This document shows, piece by piece, positions 63,063-64,000 of a stretch of 64,000 nucleotides of DNA. The position numbers and the translations under genes were made by a program. Every line of letters starts with the position of its first letter. Within the stretch, counting starts at the first letter, position 1. Source of the stretch: Burkholderiales bacterium PBB3 (GTDB taxonomy: Bacteria; Pseudomonadota; Gammaproteobacteria; Burkholderiales; Burkholderiaceae_C); assembly GCA_002256115.1 (NCBI GenBank), contig NKIK01000003.1, positions 1 to 64,000 of the forward strand, written 5' to 3'. The notes beneath the pieces were generated by a model, which was not told the origin of the DNA, did no database searches, and saw only the letters and a program-made list of their open reading frames with translations.

Positions 63063-64000
63063 ATGGCTGAGTTATCACTGCGCCAAGTACGCAAGACTTT
63101 CCCGGGCGGCATTGAAGTGCTGCGCGGTATTGATCTGGATGTAGCGGACGGCGAGTTTATGGTTTTCGTCGGGCCGTCGGGCTGCGGAAAATCGACGCTG
63201 CTTCGCGTGATGGCGGGCCTGGAAACCATGACCGATGGCGACCTCAGCATTGGTGACCGGTCCGTGCGCGACCTGGCACCTGCCGAGCGCGGCGTCGCTA
63301 TGGTGTTCCAAAGCTACGCTCTGTACCCCCATATGAGTGTGGCGCAGAACATGGGCTTCGGTCTCAAGATGAGTGGCGTCCCTAAAGCCATCGTGGCGCA
63401 GAAGGTGGGTGAAGTTGCCGAAGTGCTGCAACTGACGCATCTGCTGGATAGCAAACCTGGGGTTTTGTCCGGGGGCCAGCGGCAGCGGGTAGCAATTGGC
63501 CGCGCCATTGTCCGCACGCCCAAAGTCTTCTTGTTCGATGAACCCCTGTCGAACCTGGATGCGTCTTTGCGTGTGCAAATGCGCATGGAGTTGGCACGAC
63601 TGCACAAAGCCTTGGGGACCACCATGATCTATGTGACCCACGATCAGGTGGAGGCCATGACTTTAGGCCAGCGGATTACCGTATTCAACGGCGGCCGCAT
63701 GGAGCAGGTGGGAACACCCCAAACGCTCTTTAACCAGCCAGCCAATCAGTTCGTCGCTGGCTTCCTCGGCTCTCCGCGGATGAACTTCATACCGGTGCAA
63801 GCCATTCAAGCAGGCATCCAGACCAACCCCTGGTGTCTGCCCCACCACGTGTCGCGCGAATGCGTCATTGGCATTCGCCCCGAGGACTTTTTGCTGGGTT
63901 CGGCTGACGCTGGAATGCGCGCTTGCATAGATATGGTGGAGAACTTGGGCGACGTTGTGATTGCCTACACAACCCTGTCGGGGCAGCCAGCCAGCATAGC
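63063..64000 (+). CDS. Sugar ABC transporter ATPase (MalK/UgpC type), cut by window edge
   Basis: An open frame of 312 codons from the ATG at 63063 to the window end. Walker A is GPSGCGKST (37-45), the Q-loop VFQSYALYPHMSV, signature LSGGQRQRVAIGRA (135-148), Walker B VFLFDEPLSNLD (155-166), and the switch histidine YVTHDQVEAMTL. A C-terminal OB-type regulatory domain begins near residue 235 (GFLGSPRMNFIP, GIRPEDFLLG), as in MalK and UgpC. It starts three bases after bglB and powers the two permeases. Confidence 0.95.
   Translation, partial: MAELSLRQVRKTFPGGIEVLRGIDLDVADGEFMVFVGPSGCGKSTLLRVMAGLETMTDGDLSIGDRSVRDLAPAERGVAMVFQSYALYPHMSVAQNMGFGLKMSGVPKAIVAQKVGEVAEVLQLTHLLDSKPGVLSGGQRQRVAIGRAIVRTPKVFLFDEPLSNLDASLRVQMRMELARLHKALGTTMIYVTHDQVEAMTLGQRITVFNGGRMEQVGTPQTLFNQPANQFVAGFLGSPRMNFIPVQAIQAGIQTNPWCLPHHVSRECVIGIRPEDFLLGSADAGMRACIDMVENLGDVVIAYTTLSGQPASI

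Noticed and set aside
58490..64000. Maltose-type transporter as the identity of the sugar operon
   Set aside because: The neighbouring GH1 beta-glucosidase argues for a beta-glucoside substrate rather than maltose.

Overview
The window looks like chromosomal DNA of a betaproteobacterium of the family Comamonadaceae, near Rhodoferax or Polaromonas. The grounds are high GC content, several TRAP transporters with orphan binding proteins, the hut gene order, and short interspersed repeats of a type I associate with this family. The genus is inference from general knowledge. Genes are tightly packed: no stretch over about 200 bases lacks a gene or a described element. I saw no tRNA, rRNA or CRISPR array.

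Layout. 0-0.5 kb: the start of an IS66-type transposase gene cut by the window edge. 0.6-3.8 kb: a degenerate GGDEF membrane protein broken by an in-frame amber codon, a YihY/BrkB membrane protein and a small periplasmic binding protein. 3.8-17.5 kb: a phosphate and membrane-lipid neighbourhood with PhoD-type phosphatase, a TRAP transporter with a TatT lipoprotein, UDP-glucose dehydrogenase, a polytopic membrane protein, a membrane-anchored class III aminotransferase, phosphatidylserine decarboxylase, a GT4 glycosyltransferase and LplT. Three of these genes carry similar Pho-box-like promoters. 17.5-22.5 kb: a run of YkgJ-type Fe-S/Zn protein, M50 intramembrane protease with a helical-repeat tail, SUKH-like protein and a small membrane protein. 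22.5-25.8 kb: SOS-controlled error-prone polymerase DnaE2, whose reading frame has absorbed two repeat elements.

26-37 kb: a secreted protein of unknown function, a metallo-beta-lactamase-like protein, a phospholipase C-type phosphoesterase with an N-terminal repeat domain, and a signalling island (BarA-like hybrid kinase, REC-histidine kinase, REC-HD-GYP). 37-43 kb: a TRAP C4-dicarboxylate-type transporter divergent from its likely two-component system. 43-49 kb: small proteins, then a two-gene unit for a 14-repeat RCC1 protein and a large exported protein.

48.9-57.2 kb: a complete histidine utilisation cluster, hutFGIDC on the minus strand divergent from hutUH on the plus strand, with an operator inside the promoter spacer. 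The route is histidine, urocanate, imidazolonepropionate, formiminoglutamate, formylglutamate, then glutamate plus formate. 57.2-64 kb: a LacI-controlled beta-glucoside ABC transporter with a GH1 beta-glucosidase. The ATPase gene runs off the window.

The most unusual theme is that at least three unrelated palindromic or interspersed repeats lie inside open reading frames (two in dnaE2, one in hutD) and are read through in frame as extra peptide. The second is a possible phosphate-starvation regulon linking PhoD, Ugd and an uncharacterised membrane protein.
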